This document shows, piece after piece, positions 33,740 through 46,990 of a stretch of DNA of 64,000 bases; within the stretch, counting starts at the first letter, position 1, and the number at the start of each line of letters is the position of its first letter. Position numbers and translations under genes: made by a program. The DNA is from Tetracentron sinense (lineage: Eukaryota > Streptophyta > Magnoliopsida > Trochodendrales > Trochodendraceae): assembly GCA_015143295.1 (NCBI GenBank), contig CM026570.1, forward strand, positions 11,246,047-11,310,046. The letters are read 5' to 3'. The notes under the pieces are model-generated. The model saw only the letters and a list, made by a program, of their open reading frames with translations, was not told where the DNA came from and ran no database searches.

Positions 33740-35060
33740 GGGTTGTCAATCTGGCTATCAAATAAAGGGCCCTGCCCCTCCAAAGACCGTAATTATAGGG
33801 CTTTTTTCTCTTCCCCTAGGGCGGGTAAGGGTCGGGCCTTATTTTGAAGGGCCCTCTAACTTAAGGGACAGGCTTTGTAATACTTAGGCACTGCTCTCCT
33901 CGGCCCTCACCCATCTAATATATTATATAGTAAATATATAATGTATTTTATATATGTATATATGTGTGTGTAAGTATAATGAGGGATTTGTCCCTTCCTC
34001 AAGTCTCTAAGATCCAAGTTCATCGGTTAAAAACTTGGGGTATGGTGATAATTTTCACTAAGTCCTCTAAAATATTTCCAAGCTCCCTACTAACTTTTTT
34101 TTTTTGTGGAAGGTACAAAAAGCCTCCGATGGCCACCACGCTGACGAGAGAGAGATGACGAACACATTATCGGCAATCAGCGTGCACGGTGGAGGCCCGA
34201 ACACCGGCACACCTAAAGTGGTAAGTCTGGATGTGGCATGGAGTGTCGACCCAATGCCTCCAGAATGGAGCACAGTGACTTAAACCAACGAATCACACCG
34301 GGGCGGGTTATTAGAAATAAGGTAGTAAATATGCGTAAGTATACAAAAAATGGATGAAAATGACAAGCTATTAGAAATCTTTATAAAGAGTAAAATATAA
34401 AAATTAGTACCCCCCAACAAAAAATGGCAAGTATGGAAAACATTATGAAGTTAAAAAAAATGAATAGGATTTTGTAAAGGTTTGTAGATGAAATGGGTCG
34501 AACTACCAATATATATAATTAAAATCAGAGTTATATTAGTATTTAAAAGAACCAAGAGATAAATCCAAAGAGTTTAATATATTGCTTTGCTAGGAATTTA
34601 ATTTATCCAATTTTATCGATGTTCTTTTTTGGTAGAACGGTAATCTTGTAACACACACACATACACCCTAAACACACACAGTCAGACCTAAGGTAGTTGC
34701 TAAGGTGCCATAAGGGTAAGTCCAAGCAACTACTCCAAAAAGGCCTATCTTAAGGAGGGTTGATGGCCTGCGATATTTTAGAGATTCCAATTTGAACAAT
34801 TGTTTTGAGTTTGCATTTAGTACCAGATGAAAGATACTTGACCAGTCTAGCTAGGAGTTCTTTAAAACCGGGTACTATAGAAACTTTAGTTTATTGCCAA
34901 GCTTTGATTAATTTAGAGGATAATGATTCACTAGATATGTTAAACTAGACTAATTGAATGACAATTTAGATAAACATAAGGTAGATTGGATTTTATTTAA
35001 TAAAAATAATTTATAGAAAATAATAATTACATTTATATTTTACTCAATATTTCTTTTTGT
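33740..35060 (+). mobile_element. Second hAT remnant, sister of 30326-31225
   Basis: Same 5' phrase (AGGGTTGTCAAT), the same spacer order, and a decayed transposase tail near 34760-34960. It has gained a SINE-like insertion at 34098-34310 and about 130 bases around 34630-34760 containing a CACA-rich run. Confidence 0.6.
34098..34310 (-). mobile_element. SINE-like insertion
   Basis: On the minus strand it begins near CCGCCCCGGTGTGATTCG, has a B-box-like GGGTCGACACTCC, and ends in an A-run (T-run at 34098). It is absent from the sister hAT copy near 30665. The target duplication is unclear. Confidence 0.5.
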
Positions 35061-35084
35061 ATTCTAGCTGATTGCAACCGATAT

Positions 35085-36775
35085 TTTTCTCCCCTAACCA
35101 AGGTTAATTAGATGCTTTAATCCTAAGGGTTATTGAATCTTAACCATTGTTAATGAGAGTTAAAGAGTACACATGACGAGAAGTGTGAAGAGGGAGGGGG
35201 AGACGCCTTCCTTTGCTCCACCAGCGACGAGGTGATTATTTTCCTTTTCTTGTGGCCGAAGCCATCCAGGGCGCCTCACATGGAATGCAACAACCGGAAC
35301 CAAGCCCCATTGAAAATTAGTAACAATTCGGCCAGGTTTTAGATGAAGTCCATTTCTGTAATGGGCCTCAGAATTCGGACTGGACTTGGATTGCTACTTA
35401 ATGAGTATAGCACAATCCTAGCCCTTAGTTACTGAGCCCAAAGTACCTTGACTTGTTTTCGTCTTTTGCATCGGCCTATTCATTGGTCCGGTATTGCTTG
35501 GACCCAATGGGTCCGGCTACCCGAATTATTCTTTTGATAATCCGGGTACCCGTTTTTTTTTTTTGAATACGTATATTATAAGTAGACAAGAGGACCAACG
35601 AGCCAGACAAAAAAAACCTTGAAGATAAAGAAAGCAAAACAATCAATTTCATCTTCTTCAGAATCTGAGACCTTGAACAAGGATCATGGCTAAAGAAGGT
35701 TAGGAACGTTCAAAGTTGTTACCATCTATCTTGACCCTGCTCGATCAAGATCAAGATCAAGATCATGATCAGAGGGTGTTGGATCGATCTTTGAATGTTC
35801 TGAACCTTCTCGAGCCATGGAAATGGTTCAAGGCCTACAATCTTTGAAAGAGATAAATGGGGTTGTGAGCTTTCTTGATCTTTATTGGTTTCGAGTTCAA
35901 AGATGTCATCACAACCTGTTAGACGATAATCTGGTGGATGTAGTCCAACCACATAATATGGGTAATGGCATTAGGTTGTTTCATATTAATTATTGAGTCT
36001 TTGAAGGAGATTAAAACTGGTTTTCTGAGCTTTCTTGACATTAATGATAGCTTTTCTTGTTGGTTGGAATGGCCTTCACAAGATGCAATTGAATCGGAAA
36101 ACATATCGTTCTTGGTTATATGGGTATATTTTCTATCCATTGGATCTTCTGCTTTCTCTCTCTCTCTCTCACACACACACATATATATATATATATCTAA
36201 TTTATATTTCCATTCTCTAGCACTGAGCACTTTCTCATTCCTATTCTCAGCTTTGAAGTAGTAGATTATTGCTCTTCTGAAAACTATTTTGCATTGATAA
36301 GGGTATGAGCTGTTAGATTCTGAAGATCGACCCATATATATATAGATGGGATTTTAATGATGTAGCAATATAGATTTTAATGATGTAACAATATATTAGG
36401 AGTATTATAATAAGGTGAATGAGAGATACTTCATCATTCAGGTGTATCTTATCTAAGTTTCTATTTTGAGGTGAATGTAATCTCTATATAAAACCTAACG
36501 GAGGTCATCGTAATCATTCAAGATTTCTCAATAAACCAGTTTTTAGTTCTGTTGATATTGAATAACACTTGCAACTGAATCTCGTTGTCATTCGATAAAT
36601 TTATTAACACATATAGCAAGAAAACTCCCTTACAGCTGTTTATTGTTCTATTTATGTTGGTGCATGCATATCTTGCTGAATATATAGCTTTATAATCATC
36701 CAAGCATGGATGCTATAGCTCAATCATCTAACAATATTTTTTATTATTACATATTCCTAATCAGATTGTATTGGG
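35085..36775. repeat. Duplication array, block D
   Basis: Matches block A from about 15290 (ACCAAGGTTAATTAGATGC) through the TATA-box leader (35573) to about 36060. It matches again from about 36643 to 36775. The middle 36100-36640 is unrelated and partly LTR-like. It is the outermost recognisable copy. Confidence 0.65.
36151..36198. repeat. (TC)n(AC)n(AT)n microsatellite
   Basis: Compound simple repeat inside block D. Confidence 0.9.
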
Positions 36776-38240
36776 TTCTAACTGCTGAATTGTTGCTGAG
36801 CACATTTCTGTAAACAAACTTAGGATACAATTCCTTGCCGGATAAATCATCTCTTTGATGTATTTATTGAATTTAACTGTTGTTCTTGGCTCAACAGGGT
36901 AGAACATCTACACATCATTTCCCTTTTCTTTCTGCTGAGGATTAATAACCACTTTTAAGTGATTTCTCAAGAATGAGAGGGTGGTTAGGGTGTGATACTC
37001 ATAATTGGAAGAGCTTGGGTTTGAACCCAGGGTCACCCACCAACTATGGGTGTGTGGACAGCTGTCACATCATGCTTGGTTGTCATCTCTAGCTCCATTT
37101 GGAATGTCACCTCAATGGCTCATGATTGTCTTGGCTATGCCACAAAGATTTTTTTTCGATTCCACGAATCAATAGACATGTGATGATAAAAAGAAGAAAG
37201 ATATCAAGCGGGAGAAATCAAAAGCATGGGAAGAAAATGAAATGACTTCACTCTATTTTATGGCCACATATTCACGTGATTTGTGGATCTCATCAAAAAT
37301 CTTTCTAGCATCGCCAGAGACAGTCCTAGCCCACCTCAATACCCAAGATTGTGTGCTAGCTCTACTCTCAATCAAATTCTTACTCTCAACCTTTATCAAT
37401 CACTTGTCCATTTTGTATGAGAGAGTGCTTCAATCATTATAAAGTGGATAAGTGGTTGGTGGAGGCAGAGAGCAAGACCTCTTCTCAATAATTACATGAC
37501 TATCACCACCTACACATTAAAACTAATAGGCAAGCATAACTCTCTCACATATTTAAACTCAAAAAAGGAAATGGAGAAAAAAAAAGAGGAAAGAGAATTT
37601 CTTATGTTTGGATCTAATTTTTTATGTCCTATAGAGTAGCTTATTTTTTTTTGTAGTTGAAATAGTAGTTGTTCAAGTTCGAAGTCAAGATCCTTCAATC
37701 CTCTTCTTTGTAATTGTGGGCCATGGTCTATTCTAGGAGTGGCATCTCTGACCCGATCCGCTTATTTTTTACGGAACAGGATTGAGATTTTGTACCCCTA
37801 ATTGAGCTCTACCAACCCATTTATAACTGGGTCAGGTTTCGGTTTGACTCGTGGACTTGTAAACAGGTTTTTCTGGAAGGGTTGAGATTTTGGGGTTCTA
37901 TAACCCATTTAATTATTGGTTTTCTTACCTGGTTAGGCCAGTGGGTAAGGTTTGCCTTTCCAACCCGAACGACTGAACCGTTTAGATCCATGAAACAGAG
38001 TAGCGTCCATTGAGAATGATGGACTCGCACAACATCATATCATCATATGTATATTCATTTCCTCACAAGAAAGGGCAGAGAGTGGTAAACCAAAAGTAAA
38101 TGGCAAAACTTTGTTATTCTTTTTAAAAAGAACACCTTTAATTGTATACAATTACATTTTTACCCATAAAAAACATTGGCTTTTCGATTCCACTCCTTTT
38201 TAGTTTTTTCCTCCCTCGTCTTTTAAAAGCCCGAGAAACG
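36776..38240. other. Region upstream of the bHLH gene
   Basis: No gene seen. Contains a partial copy of the Mutator-type MITE (37347-37471: GTGCTAGCTCTACTCTCAATC and GGTTGGTGGAGGC) and a tRNA-like patch near 36965-37030 (GGGTTTGAACCCAGG), too weak to call a SINE. The proximal part is presumably the bHLH promoter. Confidence 0.45.
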
Positions 38241-38510
38241 ATGTCAGAACAGAACAAAGCAAAGGCAAAGGAAAAAAGTTTCGAAGGCGACTGAAGAACG
38301 CTTGCGAGTCTCCGCTTTGTTCTATCCCTTTCTGAATTCCCAATCTTTAAATAATGAAACCCTCGAAACCCTAAATCCCTCCGGTTTATCGGGCGACGAA
38401 TCTGTATCCCGTTTTCCCGACAACCTCGCTTTCGGATTTCTCAAACCCCTCCCCATCCTCTCTTCTCTCTGTAGATGCTCGTTATAAACCCTAACTCACC
38501 GTATCTCTAA
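38241..38510 (+). promoter_or_regulatory. Putative 5' UTR with three upstream ORFs
   Basis: Three short ATG-stop frames precede the main start: 38241-38294 (17 codons, MSEQNKAKAKEKSFEGD), 38354-38374 (MKPSKP) and 38475-38510 (MLVINPNSPYL). If the transcript starts upstream, they could damp translation of the bHLH protein. The transcription start is not known. Confidence 0.4.
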
Positions 38511-38553
38511 TACACTTCTCGCCGGAAAATCTCGACTCCGTTTAACAACTGGT

Positions 38554-41500
38554 ATGGCAAGTAACCAGCAGCAAAGCTTAAACGACGATTTTCTCGAGCA
38601 GATCCTTGCAATTCCTTCTTACGGTGGGAATGAAACTGGTTTGGCGGGAAATGATGGGAATTTGGCGGGAACAGCGGCTTCGATGGTGTTGCAGCTGAGC
38701 TCCGGCGATGGTTCCGGTCATGTTCCGGGAGGTGGTTTTCAGGGATCGGTGTTTCCGTTGGAGTTGAGCTTGGAGCAGGGGAAAAGTGGTTTTCTGAAAC
38801 CGCAGGATGCGTCGGGGAGCGGTAAGCGGTTTCGAGATGATATTGATGGAAAAACTCCTGGAAAGAATGTAAGTGTAACTCTTTTATCTAAATCAGACTT
38901 ATATGCCCCTGGGCGTTTATCGAAATTGGCATGCATGTTGGTTGTTTTCTTGTCTGTTTGAGGGTAAAATCGTCCTTAGGAGGAACAGCGGTTTTCTTAG
39001 AATTTCAATGGTGGTTTACCGGTACATGTAGTCGAAAAACAGGTGTAAATGGTTTTGGAGGTGGGGGGCATGGTTGTAAATTTAGGAAAATGGAGTGGGT
39101 ATTTAGTTTTTTTATTTGTTTTGTTTTGTTTTTCGCAGGAGAGGGATTCCGTGCATTTGACGAGTTTGTTTCCGGCGTTTGGACACGTACAGCCTCACGC
39201 ACTCCGGCCGACGGCTCCTCAGGTTCACCAGGTTAAAAAAATCGCCGATTTTTTTTGTTCCTTGTTAATCGTGATTTTTTTTCTTAATTACTAAAGTGCC
39301 CCTGAGAGTTTAATTAAAGGAGGTAATGCTAGTATTTTCCGACGAAAATGCCCCTGCTCTTGGCCTGGAATACCTTCTGGGTTTTAGGTAAGAGTCTGAT
39401 ATTTTCGGAGGGGGACTGGTCGGTAGACTCTCCGGCGATCGGAGTCGCCACTTTTGTTGAAAATAAAGAAAGGTGAAAAGGACAGCTGTCGTGGACCCCA
39501 CCATCGGTTTTATGCAGAAGGGGCGAGTCCCACTCGCCGGAGAATCGGCCTACCAGTCCTACGAAGAGGCAAGAACGCGTTAGATTGATTGGTGTTACGC
39601 GGCTGCAATCTGAGAGAAGTGACACTTGTCACTTTCTGTCATGTCTCAGTGGGTGTGGAGCCCGCATGCTGCACTATTGCAGTATGTGGTACACGTGCGT
39701 AGTAGCACATGTGTGGGGCTTACATTTATGAGGCGTGCTACACTTACTCTTGCATCCTCTACACGGCCAAAAACTAACACCTGGTAAGGTAAGAACAAAT
39801 GTTAGATTGTTTGTGGCTGAGAGCACAGAATGGCTCTAATCGACCTACCACCCTGTAGGGTGTGGCGGATCTTATGAGAGACGTCGTGGAATGGTGATGT
39901 CATGCAAGAGTTCCCTACCAACTACTAATAGTAGATAAATGATAATGCCACGAGAGAAAGATTCCAATCGTCCTTAGAGCAATGAAAGAGAAAAGCACTC
40001 CTCCAACAACCTCCCTATTTGATTTGATGTCGCCATTTTAGGGAAACCCAAATGGCTCACCAGAATTGGCAAGTGTTGAAGCCTCGCCATCCAATTTTTC
40101 TTTTTGTGGAAATTCCATATTTGAAAACCTGTTTTAGCATGAGGAGAGGTTTTAGGGAAGACATAGGGAAGAAGTAGAGACTAGTGTGGGAGTTGCAGAT
40201 TCAAAACTGACGAAAAAATTTAGGGGCTCTCTTTAATGGAGAAATTGTATGTGTGTTGGAGATGCTCTTAAGTAGAAATATGTTAATCGACCCCTTAGCT
40301 GTTATTTCCTCGACCACATAGAAGAGTGATAACTTGGACAGTTGGGATCATACTATTTTGACTCATGAGAAACCTCCTTGATGAGACACATCTAATGGGA
40401 CCCCATTAATGGTTGTGTTACTCAAAAACTAGATTTACCTTAACAAATGGCAACTAACAAATCTGCTTTGTTACACACTAGACCTCAAGGAAGGCTGGTA
40501 AGAGTGTGTCCTTCATAAAGGGTAGATCCCGAGATGGGAAATCCCATACAGATTTGGAGACCTAGGTATTGTGGAGGTGGCCCACACATGCCCACTGTGA
40601 TGGCGTACTAACCATTCTTTCTTTTAAGAAATTGATTTGTGATGTTCAATGCATTTACGTCATTTCATGGGAGTTTTGCATAACCTGACATGTTGAGAAG
40701 CACTGATTTGTTAGAATGCAAATAGAAACTTGTTGGATTATTTTGTTCTTTAATTTTCATTAAGTCAACTGTAAAACTCCCATTGGTGGAATTTCTTAAA
40801 ATATAATTTTTGAGCTTTTCTACTAGAATTTGAAAATCACGGAGAAGTGTAAAAACAGCATCTCAATGGGGAATGAAGACTAGCTGTGCCACTGGCTTCG
40901 TGTTTACAAAATTCATAATTAGGAGTTAATTGACTCTCTATAATTTCTTTTTTCTTTTCAACTATGAGTTCTTTGTGATGACTTTGCTATTGTTTCTTAA
41001 ATCTTTTTGCAGCCTTTTCATGGGCAACCAAGCCAAGTGATGCCACACCCACCTTCCATCCGCCCAAGGGTGCGGGCTAGACGAGGACAGGCCACAGATC
41101 CCCACAGTATTGCCGAGCGGGTAAATTTGAATTTATACGTGCAAAGGAACACAATTTCATGCAATGTAGACTGTCGGTAAATATAAAATACTTGGAAAAT
41201 TGTTTTTGGAGAATGATATTACATCCTCATTGAAGATATCAACAATTCTTCCTATGTGATATGCTTGATAGTTGAAGAGTCACCTTCTTCCTATGTGATA
41301 TGCTTGATAGTTGAAGAGTCACCACCAAAAAGAATTTGTGTGAAGAGTCAGCACCAGAAATAATTTGAAATTGAGAAGGGTCTGGCTGTTGTTCGTTTGT
41401 GTCTTTCTGTGAGTAATCTCAGGCAAGCTGCATTTGGTTCCATTTGACTGACAAACTAGTTCCACTGTTTATGAAATATTGCTCAAACAAACTGCCTGTC

Positions 41501-44500
41501 ACCAGGAAAATGCTGAGCACTATTGCATGGTTTGCTTCCCTGCTTTTTCCTTTGCAGAATGTGATATAAGTGGCTAAGAGTATGCACGGTTGGACTATTA
41601 TAAAGACCTTGTTTAATATGAAGGTCAATAAGGCTTAATGACTTATCCAATAATATACGAAATTTCTGTTTTCACCCTTCTGTTTTTGTGATAATAAGTT
41701 GGGAACAGACCCGCTCACCTTATCCTTGGAACGTGGCAAATAGTGTTATCATGATTTGGTATAGTGTTGACCACGATACTTTATTCAGTTGGAGAAAAAC
41801 CAGGCAATTACTTAGTATATCCAAAAGCTGATGTTTTTTTTTGTTATCTACGTCATGAAACTAGGTGTTTATTTGTCTTTCCCTTTTTCAACATTTTATT
41901 GTTGTTTCTCCATTGATATGGCATAATAGCTCTCCATTTTCTCCTTTGGGTACAGTTACGTAGAGAAAGAATAGCAGAAAGAATGAAAGCTTTGCAGGAA
42001 TTGGTACCTAGCTCCAACAAGGTTAGTGTCTTCTCACCGTTTTAATTTCGTTACTCTCCTTAAACGTATGTTTATTTTTAAAAAAAATATATTATATTTG
42101 ACTTTTTTCATTTGAAAGAGGTATGGAGATAGCTCCCATTTTCACAAAAAATATCAGAGCTTAGATTCTTCCCTTTCTTCCCCAAATTGTGTGATTTCAC
42201 ATAAAATTTGGACACATGACACCCTTCTCACCTAGAAGCTAGATAACCGAGGTTTCCAATGTTTTCTAAAACTCATACAATCATGTTTTTAATTTTCGCT
42301 GAAACCATTACGTAAAGTCCATTACATATGGTTTTGGTGGAGGACGAAATGAAACATTCACCATTACCTACAAAATACCCCATTCATAGGATTTGACCAT
42401 TAAGCCATTACGTAATGTTTGTAATGGCCATCGCGAACGTTTGACATTTGCTCATTGATTTATGATATAGAAGGGGGTTTTCAGTTATTCAGGGCAGTAG
42501 TAGCAAACAAGGTCGATCAAGGGAGGGGACAGCAGATTCGTTAAAATGCAACTTGTGCATAGATTCTATTTTTGCTTTGGGGAGAACCATTTGATCACTG
42601 ATCTTGGATTGGCTGTTCAAGGACATCTTCGAGAGTCCATTAGACAGTATCTTTGTCCATTGAAACTGAGAGGTGAGAGGAAGTAGGAACGAAACCCTAA
42701 TTAGAGAGATCCTAACTTTAGAATCATAAAGGAAGTTTCTAGTTCTTGATTGAAAGATCAAAGAACTAGGGTTTCTCCATGCTTCTTCATCGGCAACCAA
42801 ACTAATTTTAGAGATGACTCGTCTCTCCAGTCCTTGCTTGGCAAACAAAACCTTATTTTGAGTGGCGATTCATCTCTTCATGCTTCTTCCTCAGCAACAG
42901 AGGTGAAAAGCAAAATAAGGCCCTCACAATAAGGGTCCATTATTATTACTATCGACTTTTAAAAAAAAGTGATTTTTTACTTTAAAAAAATCTACTTACA
43001 ATAGGGTCGTTTTTAGTACAAATGACTTAAAAAATCCAGACCGTAAAGTGTGGTACATAATGGTAGCCGAAACATATTTTAAAATATTGCATACAAGGTT
43101 CCTTAGATTAATAAAAACAATAGAAAGCAAGGAAAAGAGAGGAGTTATCAAGAGGCCATCCACACAAAGCCAACCAAATTTTGCAATGATTGATTCCTTA
43201 CTCTATAGTCTATACCTATCCACCTCTATGGCAGGCCATCATTTCACTGACACAGACAAGAATCCAAAATCTCTCAGGAGTTTAAGTAGGATGCTGGAAA
43301 CATTCATCCGAATGTTAGTCAGTCTATGGGAATTCTTGCTCAAACCTAACCATGTTTGCGGAATCCCCTTGTAAATTGGTGATCTTGGAGGAGGTTATAA
43401 TTGCAGCCAAGTCAATGACTCAACTGAATTTTACTGTTCTGAGACGACACTAGTGTGATTATTACATGTGACTCATGATCATAAGGTATGGCTGAGTCTA
43501 GGTATTAATCAGGTCCAGCCTAAGGTTGATTGTAGTCGAAGAAAAAAGAATAGACGTTTCAGATTGGGACGAGTAATACTAGTCTCACAGTGGAATGCAC
43601 ACCCATATCCTCAAGATCCCTCCTTATAGATCACTAGGCTATGAGAAGCTGATGGAGTCTCGAGCAAACCCGATCGGAAGTGGAAACTATATCGTCAAAA
43701 AATATTCAGTTCCTCTCCTTCCACATAGTCTAGATGATTGCCCCCGGTAGGAGGGCCCACACAACAGAGAATGGAGCATCCAACTTAGACAAGAGCCAAC
43801 AAGATAAGAAGTCTTGAACGGAGCAGGGAAGACCCAAGCAATACCCAACCATGATAAGAAATAATTCCAGATGTCCGAAGTTAAGGGGTAGTGCAACAGG
43901 AGGTGATCCACTGATTCCTCTACCTCGTATCACATGAAAAAAATGGTTGGCCATCATTCTCCCTCTATTCCATAAGTGGTCCCATGTGAGAATCTTGTCC
44001 AATGTTGTCATATATAGGAAAAATGATATCTTAAATGGAACACCAGAGTTCCACATAGTCTGGAAAGGAAAAGGGAACTATGATTAACTCACAAAGATTG
44101 TAAAAAGGATCTCACTGTGAACTGACTTTTGTTATCCCTAGACCACATCAAACATCCCCTGGAACGGGGACGATAGAGTTTAGACGTTTTAGAAGAAGAT
44201 CCTCCATCTCTCAATCCTTGAGATATTGTCTCAACTTAGGGGACCACATGGCTACATGAGCCAGCCACTCAAAGCTAGATGTTACAGATACATCCTTATC
44301 AAAGGCTAAAGAAAAGAAATCCCCAAAGTCCTTTATAAGAGCTGACTTCCAACACCACAGATTCTCCCAAAAGTTCACCTCACCCCCACATGACCTTCAT
44401 GATTTGCTTTCATAACGTGACACCGTGCAGTTGTTGGACTTCTTTAGAATTCCATATAGCCATATAGATTTCTCCACACATTTGTCGTCTATCACCCTCC

Positions 44501-46990
44501 TTAAGAATCTCTCACTCTCTTCCCCAAAGTGCCACAATCACTTCTCCAACGCCTTATTGACTTCCACCAGAGGTCTCAAATTTAAGCCCTCCTCCTTAAT
44601 GGAGAGATAGATTGAGCTCCAATATGCTAAATGATATCTTTTGGAGTTGATCCTCTCATTCCACAAGAAATCCCTCTAAATCTTCTGTAATTTCTTGGCA
44701 TGGAAAATGAGATAATAAGAAGCAATATGTAATATGTGGGGAGACTGTTAAGGCCTAAGGGTATGCTCTGGATCTCCCGGTAGCTGGGGATTTCAATGCC
44801 ACTTTTGAGGAGTTTTAATCAACCCCCCTTTAGATAAGTAGATTTTCAACCTACCAATCTCTTAGAGAAACATGCCTCGACCAGTCGTAGGACTAACTTG
44901 TCTTTATAACCAGACCTAAAAGGCAATACCCAAATATGATGCAGGCAAGGATCCAGTCTTGCACCCCAGACAATAAGCTAGCCCCTCCAAGTCTGAAACC
45001 TCCCCTACCCCCCAAAAACTTGCATTTGGAAAAGTTAATTATCAAGCCCAATACTGTCCCAAAGCATCTAAATAGACACCAGAGATACACTAGTTGTCTA
45101 CTAGAAGCATCGCAAAGAAATAGTGTTATCAGTAACTTGAAGATGAGAAATGACTAGACACTTCCTCCCTATTGAGAAAACTTCTGGGACCGACTCTGCT
45201 AATCATCCTGCTAAGAGGTTCTGTGATCATGATGAAGAGAAAAGGTCTTTCAAATGAAGGATTCATGGTATCTGTTCAGACCTGGATTAATTTGTCCATT
45301 AGTGGTCAAAAACTCCAAAATGTAAGGTGGGCTGCTCTTGATTTTGTGTCATCATAGTTCTCTCCTTTGCGCTTTGGGTTAGTCTTTGTGTGCATTTCAC
45401 AAACATCTCATGTAGTAGATTATACTTTGAAGTTGTCCTGCCAATGAATCTGTAATTGGTTTTCAAAGTGCATCTTAGGGAATCAGTTCACTTAAGTAGG
45501 ATCCGGAAAATTAGTGGCAGCGAATGTACCATATTTTTGTTGGCAAATATGAAAACTAATGGAGTAGATTGCTTCCGTGTTTTATCTAGGTTTTGTTTCT
45601 TCTTTTCCTTCGTCTTTTGAGGACAAAAAAGTTTAATAGCCACAAATGTTGTGTTTAACAAGCATCATTTTCATTACATATGGTTCAGGACTGCCTAAGC
45701 ACACTTTTAAATAATCAAATATAAGAAATATGAATCATAGGAGCATGTTTAATCAAAAAGATGTGGAGTACATTGTCAATTCAAACCCCCCTTTAGGATT
45801 GACTATTGAGTGTGTTGACAATATTACATTTGTTTTTGTGCAGACAGATAGAGCAGCTATGCTTGATGAAATTGTGGGTTATGTGAAGTTCCTAAGGCTC
45901 CAAGTCAAGGTAAAACAATTCTCCCTTTTAGAGTTGCGATGGTTATTGTTTAGAAAATCTCTCATAAGTATTCTAAACGGGCTCATGTTCTAGTGAAGGT
46001 TACATTGTATCTCCTAGTTACATACATATAGATAGATAGTTCCTTTCAATACTTGGATCACTCTACTGAATTCCTACAAACCTAGGACCTAATTTGGTTC
46101 TGAACACCCTTTTCAAAAATCACTGAACATGGTTGTGTTCTATAATCATATTCTACTCATTTTAAAGTCGTACTAGACTTGTCTAGTGATTCCAAAGTCT
46201 TTCAGTTGTTTTTATTTCTTGAAGAATGGCCATTTTATGTCAGGACATTTTGGCCATCATTAAAGACCTTTGGGCAGTTTCTATTAGAAAATCTACAAAA
46301 TAAAGTTTGTATAGAGCCCTCTGTCTGGAGGTTGAATCTACAGCCTGCTACGAAGTTGGAAGATTTGACTAGTCTTGTTTCAATTAGGAAATATAGTTAA
46401 GGTTACTGCTTTTCATTTTCTAATTTATTGGATTTCATCTTTCTTTACTAAAATTCATTGATCAACTTACCAGGTTCTGAGCATGAGCAGACTGGGTGGA
46501 ACTGGTGCAGTGGCGCAGCTTGTATCTGACATCCCACTACCTTCAGTTGAGGTATTTATATAAAAAGACTTATGTAAACATGTCTGCTTTCCTTTCGTAG
46601 TACGTATCATTATCAGAACATAGATTTACAATTTGTACCTGTGTGTGTGTGCGCGCGCATTTGCTAATGTAATTGTCTTCTTTATTTATTTATGTGCAAG
46701 ATTTCCTATTTCTTTTTATTCTTATATACCTTTTTCCTTTTGCTCTTTCTGTATTAAAGGGTGAAGCCAGTGAAGGTGGAAACAATCAGCAAGCCTGGGA
46801 GAAGTGGTCGACCGATGGTACAGAACGACAGGTAGCTAAGCTAATGGAAGAAGATGTTGGGACTGCCATGCAATTCCTTCAATCCAAGGAACTTTGCATG
46901 ATGCCCATATCACTCGCCGCTACTATTTATCGCACCCGTCAACCGGATGCCTCCTCACTTCTCAAGCCCGAACCAAACACCCCATCATAG
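38554..46990 (+). CDS. UNE12: bHLH transcription factor, UNE12/bHLH59-like
   Basis: Nuclear basic helix-loop-helix factor expected to bind E/G-box DNA as a dimer. Seven coding exons: 38554-38868, 39139-39231, 41013-41120, 41956-42021, 45844-45909, 46474-46551, 46760-46990. All join in phase 0 with GT..AG borders, giving 318 aa (Arabidopsis UNE12 is about 310). The N-terminal motif DDFLEQILAIPSY (about 10-22) and FPLELSLEQGKSGFLKP are family hallmarks. RVRARRGQATDPHS precedes the basic region. The H-E-R set is His167, Glu171, Arg175. Helix 1, loop (VPSSNKTDRAAM) and helix 2 run to about 220. The conserved tail has WEKWSTDGTERQVAKLMEED and CMMPISLAATIY. Exon 2 could end 9 bases earlier at an alternative CAG|GT. 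Intron 4 is 3.8 kb and holds an L1 relic. UNE12 is named for embryo-sac fertilisation; exact orthology versus bHLH7/59 is not settled here. Confidence 0.9.
39977..40267. mobile_element. Harbinger/Tourist-like MITE in bHLH intron 2
   Basis: 291 bp between TTA repeats (39974-39976, 40268-40270). Ends GAGCAATGAAAG at the left and GTTGGAGATGCTC at the right, with only the terminal bases well paired. No transposase. Confidence 0.55.
41246..41323. repeat. 39-bp tandem duplication in bHLH intron 3
   Basis: Two back-to-back copies of a 39-base unit starting TTCTTCCTATGTGATATGC and ending GAAGAGTCACC. Confidence 0.9.
43640..45260 (-). mobile_element. L1 (LINE) ORF2 relic in bHLH intron 4
   Basis: On the minus strand, from high to low coordinates: a reverse-transcriptase part (EPLSRM near 45220; LGLIINFSKCKFLG near 45010) and a C-terminal zf-RVT part (MDHLLLHYPLTSDIWNYF near 43890). 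Frames are interrupted many times. The poly(A) end and target duplication are not clear, so it is old. It lies antisense to the gene. Confidence 0.72.

Noticed and set aside
36311-36567. Solo LTR (TGTTAGATTC .. GAATAACA, with a TATAAAACC box)
   Set aside because: It looks LTR-like, but the 5-bp flanks (TGAGC and CTTGC) do not match and no partner was found.
42489-42848. 119-codon minus-strand frame in bHLH intron 4
   Set aside because: No recognisable domain; it lies in an intron with repeat debris, so chance is more likely.
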